Origin: Phialocephala subalpina
Taxonomy: Eukaryota > Ascomycota > Leotiomycetes > Helotiales > Mollisiaceae
Assembly: GCA_900073065.1 (NCBI GenBank)
Contig: FJOG01000025.1
Span: 496,001 to 560,000, forward strand
Direction of reading: 5' to 3'
Length of the DNA: 64,000 nt
Part shown: piece by piece, positions 58,061 through 64,000 of the stretch
Position numbering within the stretch: the stretch's first letter is position 1
Layout of the letters: each line of letters opens with the position of its first letter
The notes under the pieces: generated by a model
Database searches by the model: none
Told to the model about the DNA's origin: nothing
The model's input: the letters and a program-made list of their open reading frames with translations, nothing else
Made by a program: the position numbers and the translations under genes

Positions 58061-58964
58061 ACCTTTGGATAAGATTTGGGGATTGTACTTTTAGTCCAAA
58101 ACGAAAGTGTAAATACGGGTTAGAAAAATGCAAAATGGAGACTTTCACCTCTCGAAGTATACAATCCCGTGATCCGGCGTGGAGCAGCTTCCAGTGCCGA
58201 GGGTCTTAGGATATGCAGCCAAAAATGCATACTATCATCACTTTTTGCTTTTGTCCCCAACCTTGTGCACTGAGACATCCGGATGGTTTCGAAATTGGCT
58301 CTCAAAACTCTCTAGAGAGTGAGACGAATGTTCATATAAGTGTACGTCGTTGTTGCCAACATCCTGTAGTCATATCATATATCATAGCCAGATAATCAGT
58401 GTAACAGTTTCTTGTGGTACATCACCTTGCAGGCACCGTGGAGCGGATGGTCGTGATCGAATCTCCATCGTTAACCCCGTCCCGCACACCCCTGAATCCT
58501 TGTTCTTAGGATTAGCAAGCAAGATACAACGCACCAGCACAACTACCATTTAGGCTCTGAATCCACAAATTCCTCGGGGATGGCATTCTTTGATACGCCA
58601 GCTTCCCCGTTTCAGAGCTCTGGGCTTTCGAATAAAGCTTGGTTACGTACTTTTGGCCCGTGCAGCAGGGATATGCGATTTGGTGACGGCCCTCAGATGT
58701 GTCCGAAGGGCTCCACGCAATGCCAGTCTCCCACCAGCCTATCTTGGATAGCTGCGCACTCTTGATAACGACGTCCTACCCCATCTTCGACCTGACATGC
58801 TTTTGCAGACGACATTCCTTCCTCTTCTCCTCGAACATTGGTGTCTGGAGTCCATTACCACTCTTTGATATTGCTGGGGAAACTCCGAATGCGATAACTT
58901 TGCGACAGCCCACCTCAATGTCAAGCCGAATGCGATAGGGACCATTGAACCTCCAGACACAAAC
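58061..58964. other. Intergenic, nothing recognised
   Basis: 900 bp between HEM15 and the MFS gene. Small frames only. Confidence 0.5.
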
Positions 58965-60847
58965 ATGAACGACTCAATCGAGCGCGTGGGGCGCGTAGAG
59001 GATGAGGAGAATCCAAGGGAGTATTGGGGAGCGAAGGACTCGTTGAGGAGGAATGCCGGACTGCACAAACAAGCGTCGGATGAAGTAACTCCATTGCTGG
59101 CCGGTGGACAAGGGGATCAGGATAATAACCGGAGAGGATCTGAATGGGAAGGCCACGCAGACTATGATGGTTTGACCTGGCGGCACCGACCATCTGTACG
59201 AACGTTGTTGCTTTACGTTGCACGATTGAACTGACGATGGCGACACAGATGTACTGGCTCTTGCCTCCCTTCTTCCTCTTCGCCATTGCGGGTGGTGGGA
59301 TCATGGTCCCGAAACTCAACCTCATATTGTCGTTAGTATGTCGCGGATACTTCATGGAACGATCCTCGATGGATCCGAATTTCATCCTCACTCCTATCAT
59401 GCTTGGTGGCGATAATCCTCAATGTCGGATTCCAGAAGTCCAATCACTGGCGACGCAATTCACCCTCTATATCACGGTCATTACTGGCACATTGAGCGCT
59501 ATAATGTCGCCCAAGTTAGGAGCTTTGTCGGATCGTTATGGCAGATTAAGGATCCTTTGTATCTCAAGTGGAGGAGCATTTCTAGGCGAAATCATCACGG
59601 TCGCGGCAGCTTCATACCCTGAGAGGATGTCATACAACTGGCTACTTCTGGGTGCAGGCCTTGACGGACTTTGCGGCTCCTTCACCGCTGGAATGGCTAT
59701 CACGCACGCCTATGCAGCGGATTGCACGGCTCCGCCAAAGCGAGCTGTTGCCTTTGGATACTTCCACGCTTGCCTCTTCTCTGGAATCGCCATTGGGCCA
59801 CTCATTGCAGCATTTTTGGTCAAGATAACAGGTTCCTTGATAAGCACCTTCTACTTCGCCCTGACCGTACACACCTTTTTCATCCTGTTCGTCTTGTTCT
59901 GTGTGCCTGAATCTCTGACCAAGAAGAGACAAGCACTCGCTCAAGAGAAATACATCACCGAACTCACAGCTCTATCGCAGCAAAACGATGTCACCTGGGT
60001 CTACACCTTCCAACGAATGAACATTCTCGCTCCTTTAAAGATCCTCTACCCCACAGGTCCAGGCACATCGAGCAAGCTCCGCGCCAACCTGATCCTCCTT
60101 TCCAGCGTGGACACCATCATCTTTGGCGTCGCTATGGGAGCTATGACTGTAGTCATCTACTATTCTGGCTATCAATTCGGCTGGGACACGGCCCAAATAA
60201 GCGTTTTCTCCTCCATCGTAAACTCCTTCCGAGTCTGCGCCCTCGTCGGCGTCCTCCCTCTCCTCAACTACCTAGTCCGCACCCGACGAGCCAACAAACA
60301 ACGCCGCGAATCCGGTTTCGCGATTCCAGAACCAAATTCCGGTACCGACAACCTCGACCTAAACATCATCCGCGCAGCAGTATGTTTCGAGATCATCGGA
60401 TACGGTGCTTACGCCACTGTTCGAACTGGACCCCTCTTCGTCCTCGCCGGTATCTTCGCAGCATTAGGTGGAATCGGAAGTCCAACTTTGCAATCTGCGC
60501 TCACCAAACATGTTCCGCATGACAAGATTGGACAGCTTCTTGGGGCGACGGGGTTGTTGCATGCCTTGGCTAGGATTGTGTGTCCGTTGATTTTTAATAC
60601 TATATATGCGAAAACTGTGGGAACGTTCCCACAGGCGGTGTTTGTGGTGTTGAGTTGTTGTTTTGGGGTGGGGTTTTTGTTTTCTTGGGGTATTAAACCT
60701 CATGGTATGTTCTCCTTTATCTTTCTTGGGGTACGTGGCGCTGACTGGTCCATAGTCTACCTCGAAGACCCCATCACTCTCAACGGTCACACCCGCACCG
60801 ACGCCAACCCAGACATCCTCGTCGACGAAGAAGTCACCGGCATCTAA
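58965..60847 (+). CDS. MFS transporter, tetracycline-resistance-like
   Basis: Three exons (58965-59195, 59249-60704, 60756-60847) encode 592 residues in phase. A hydrophilic N-terminus of about 75 residues (acidic, ending HRPS) precedes the first membrane segment, MYWLLPPFFLFAIAGGGIMV. The MFS motif A appears as KLGALSDRYGRLRILCISS after the second segment. Later come AYAADCTAPPKRAVAFGYFHA, PLIAAFLVKITGS and the second-half repeat GVAMGAMTVVIYYSGYQFG. Members of this class carry diverse solutes, including drugs and metal or organic-acid conjugates. The substrate cannot be inferred. The last exon adds a short acidic tail. The frame is undamaged. Confidence 0.9.
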
Positions 60848-62608
60848 TTTTTCCTTCCTCCTTCTCTTTCAGCTTCTCAGTGTCTATATCTCCTATATAT
60901 CGCCATCAACGGCCTCAACATCTCTTTGGACAGCATGATACGGTATCGGACTCGGCGTTTCTGGATACGGTTATTGACAGGGCAACATTGTTAGCTGGTA
61001 TGGGTGGGTAGGAGTATACGGCCTCATAGATATAGAGACGGCCTTGTTCCGTTGGTTTGTGTTTGAGTTGAGATGAGTTGGGTTGTATAAATGCTGTCTG
61101 TTAGGAGAGCTAGAGTGTTTCGACGGAGATGAGAGATTGTATGTAGGATTGAATGAACGACAGAACGAGATGAACAGAATTAAATCTGTTGAACAGAACG
61201 AGTCTTGCATTACTGGGGTGATGGTTAGTGGTGGCAAGTGCCTAGTTTCCGACCCGAAGTCGGACATTGAGCATCAATAACTCAACTCGAGGCTGCATTC
61301 GAATTCGAGGAGTATATAGTACGAACTTCGTTCGTCTTCCTTACTTCCTCAACCCACCTGTACCAAGATCAATTCCAACTTATGGAATCCTCTATACTTC
61401 CCGTCGTCCAACTCGCGCTCTCCTGTGCCCAATATCTAACCCCTCGTTTGTCGTTCTCGAGGCATTAATCTCGGATTTGATCCATAGAATACCACAGTAT
61501 CTTTCTCATCCAAAGGGGGTTTTCTTTGCTGTCAAGCCCAAAAGTTCCACCATCAACTGTTCTCAGATTATTTCCATCTAAGCTTTTCCTTTATAGCATT
61601 ACCAAGTCTAGCGGAGAGATGGGGAAGGAGTCCCTCTTGGTCTAGGACCGAGTCTTGAATAATAAGCTTCCCGACCGCGATAGGCTTTCTCGCTAGATCC
61701 TCCTATATCTCCTAGATGTAGATCTTGGTTGGTTGAGCAAGCAAGTACAGTATAGCAGGTCTTATTTATACCCCAGATACGAAAACAAATTCGAAAATCC
61801 TTAAGAGGGTCGCTCCGCAAGCTTGCCGAGTTCGGCCCAGCGGCTTCAAGCGTTGAGAAGTCACGAGTTTTCGACGTCTAGGGGCATATAGACCTGACGG
61901 AGTCGTTGTTGAGGGCCATCAAGACGCTCACCGAGGCTCAGTCTGCAATATTAAGGATCGTCTGGGTGGCGCTTCTCCGATTCTGTTGTTGTGTCGAGTT
62001 TGAACGTGGACGGAGTTTGTGAGTATGTCTGTCTGAGTGGGTGTTTGGGGGTGTTTGGGGTCGTTGGGACGTCTTGAGTCGGAGTTTGTGCTTCTGTTGT
62101 CGTTTGTTGTTTGCTGTCAATAATGATTGAGATGAGCAGATGCTTCAGTCCAAGCCGCACCGCAGGGACAAGAGCATCGTCTGATCCATTGCCTTCGTTG
62201 TCAATAATGTTTGCAAAAACACAAAGCAGAATGAGCTGCTCCGCTCCGGAACTCGGACCTGCCTTCCTTCACCCAGAGGTGAAGTTGAGGGTAGGGAAGG
62301 TAAAATTGAGGATAAGGAGCGGAGATGGTTGGAGGTATTTGCAGAAACGCCAAAAACTGTTCTCTCCGGCAGGTTGAATGGGAAGCTGGGGCATAGAAGA
62401 GTACAAAGGGAGCGTTTTTATGTGGACGAATGTCTGCGGATGCCTCAAGCGACAAGATAACTTGCCTTGTCCTGCAGAAATGAGTCATTGTGGTCTTGAA
62501 AGTATCGGACTCGATCGCCTCAGGCGTGAATGTGCTCAGCCTTGCGTCCTCCTTCTCAGGACCTCATGAGTCAGATCTTCTAAGTGTGCCAACATCACAT
62601 TCGCGTGG
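60848..62608. other. Intergenic, nothing recognised
   Basis: 1.76 kb. Short overlapping frames at 61267-61581 and 62111-62569 show no motif. A G/T-rich tract near 62038-62070 repeats GTGTTTGGGG twice. No gene is supported. Confidence 0.45.
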
Positions 62609-63581
62609 ATGATAGACCGAGTTCAGCAATACACTTCCCCCGGATTCTCCGACGACGCCATCTTTGACATCATCGAGCGCTGCGCAACAAACATCACCGC
62701 GGTGATCAAGAAAGAAACCCCTCTCGAAGGCAAAACCCACAATCACGTTTACAAGGGATGGGGTATCGGTCCTGATGTTGATCGTATGGATACGCTACAA
62801 GCGGTTGCTGGAACCATCACTCGTACACCGGCGCAGTATGTCGAAGGCGAGAGGGTTACAAAATGAATGTGTCCACCCCATTGTAGCATTCGCGTTGGAC
62901 AAATCCACAACCAGCAATTGGGAGCCCAAATCATTGAAAGGATTCCAGCGTATCCCCAATCCAGAAGGTAAAGGATTCGTCTGGCAGAAGACATTCATCG
63001 CTCCTCCACCCAAAAAAGAAGAAGGGATTGTTCAAAAAGCGAAATCTGCTGTATTTTCGGGTTTTTCGGGATTGTATTCTTATGTTGGAGGGGAAAGTAC
63101 TCCCATTCCCGTGGGAAAGAAGGTCGTCCTTACACTTCCTGAATTCGTCATCCCTCCTGATGCGGTGGTTGATGGGGTGTATACGGCAGCGTGGCAGGGA
63201 CATAGCATGGAGAGACATCTTATCCGCGCTGATACGAAACGTTACGTCTACGATGATAAAGTTAGGGCGAAGGAAAGAAGAGACGTGGTTATGAGAACGG
63301 TGGACTTGATCAAGAGGATGGATCGGGAGAATGGATTTGTAGATAGCGAGTTGAGGATCTACGATCCAAAAATCTTTCAGGGGAAGATAGCGGAGGGGTG
63401 GACGGCTATTCCTGAGGGCAAGGAGGAGGAATTTGTGGAGAAGCAGTGGAGGGAGATGAAGGCTGCTCAGGCGGAGTTTGAGAAGAAGTCGAGGGATGAT
63501 TTGGGAAAGTTTGGCAAAGATGGGGTTGCTGATGGTGGGTTCTCGCAGGGTGGGTTTGTGTACACGCAGGATGGCTCTTAG
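62609..63581 (+). CDS. Uncharacterised protein, one apparent frameshift
   Basis: The ATG at 62609 leads to a frame of 85 codons that stops at 62866, while a second frame runs on to 63581. Removing one G from GGG 62853-62855 joins them into one 323-residue protein (..TPAQYVEGERLQNECVHPIV..). No intron of normal length can bridge the frames. The protein is hydrophilic. The first part is acidic, then a segment with WEPKSLKGFQRIPNPEGKGF, a glycine-rich FSGFSGLYSYVGGE stretch, and a long charged helical C-terminus (DLIKRMDRENGF, KQWREMKAAQAEFEKKS). There is no signal peptide, membrane segment or catalytic motif. I recognise no family. Confidence 0.65.
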
Positions 63582-64000
63582 GAGAAGGGCAGTTGGGTTT
63601 CAAGCCGTATTAATCGGAAGAATACTAGTCGAGTTTCAGTCGCGACCATGAATTACCTTAATGAGATATATGACGCTGGAGCTCAGGGATTCTCAGAGCA
63701 AAGACTCGATGCGTGGTTAAGATATCCTTATTGGAATACGTAAGACAAAACTCCTGTGTTGTTGGCCTCTTCTGTTCCGCTCGCTTCCCCTGAGTCGCAC
63801 CCCACATTTCGATTTTAGCGAGATACCTTGCTATTGTGAAGTACAACTCAGTTCTCAGACAATAGGATCAGTGAATTTTGACCTCTTTTTCGGCATCGCT
63901 GATCGAAGATTGTATATATTTGCACTAGTGTGCGATCGTAGAATTTACACAATGCTAAGCCTAGTGGTGTTGGTGACAATGGGTAGCTTTCCCAGTCCGA
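63582..64000. other. 3' flank, nothing recognised
   Basis: The last 419 bp contain only short frames. The neighbouring gene, if any, lies outside the window. Confidence 0.5.

Overview
The window is nuclear DNA from a filamentous ascomycete. The evidence is short spliceosomal introns (mostly 43-75 nt, GT..AG, often with a CTRAY-like branch site), intact fungal genes for Ku70, ferrochelatase, GPI2 and an Ost-alpha/DUF300 transporter, a Zn2Cys6 regulator and the remains of a HET-type gene. The general look suggests Leotiomycetes (Helotiales), but that is an impression only. No tRNA, rRNA or CRISPR was seen.

Layout. 1-9 kb is gene-poor, with one small frameshifted gene near 3.2-3.5 kb. 9.0-15.0 kb holds a secreted/single-pass membrane protein, GPI2 and a small four-cysteine secreted protein whose start exon is separated by an intron. 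16.1-30.9 kb is the most distinctive part: five MYND zinc-finger paralogues (two on the minus strand, three on the plus strand) together with a polyproline/RRM-like gene and an unknown gene. Two paralogues read cleanly, two need one base change each, and one is broken several times. 31.1-39.5 kb holds a regulator with two zinc clusters in tandem, a sugar-porter MFS transporter, the relic of a membrane-protein gene and a GtaA-type glutaminase. 40.3-49.3 kb has a HET-type relic, a short-chain dehydrogenase, a very long Ser/Thr/Pro-rich modular surface protein and a wax-synthase-like acyltransferase. 50.4-63.6 kb is mostly conserved: Ost-alpha, KU70 and HEM15 (divergent pair), an MFS transporter and an uncharacterised gene.

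How the genes relate. Most of the window is ordinary unlinked fungal gene order. Two groups may be functional units: the MYND-finger family with its conserved ~350-residue partner domain and C-terminal SPY motif, and the transporter/glutaminase/regulator neighbourhood. A repeated technical pattern affects several genes: apparent frameshifts that each correspond to a one-base change in a short homopolymer. Twelve other genes, including every housekeeping gene here, read through without any, so pseudogenisation and uncorrected base-calling errors both remain open.
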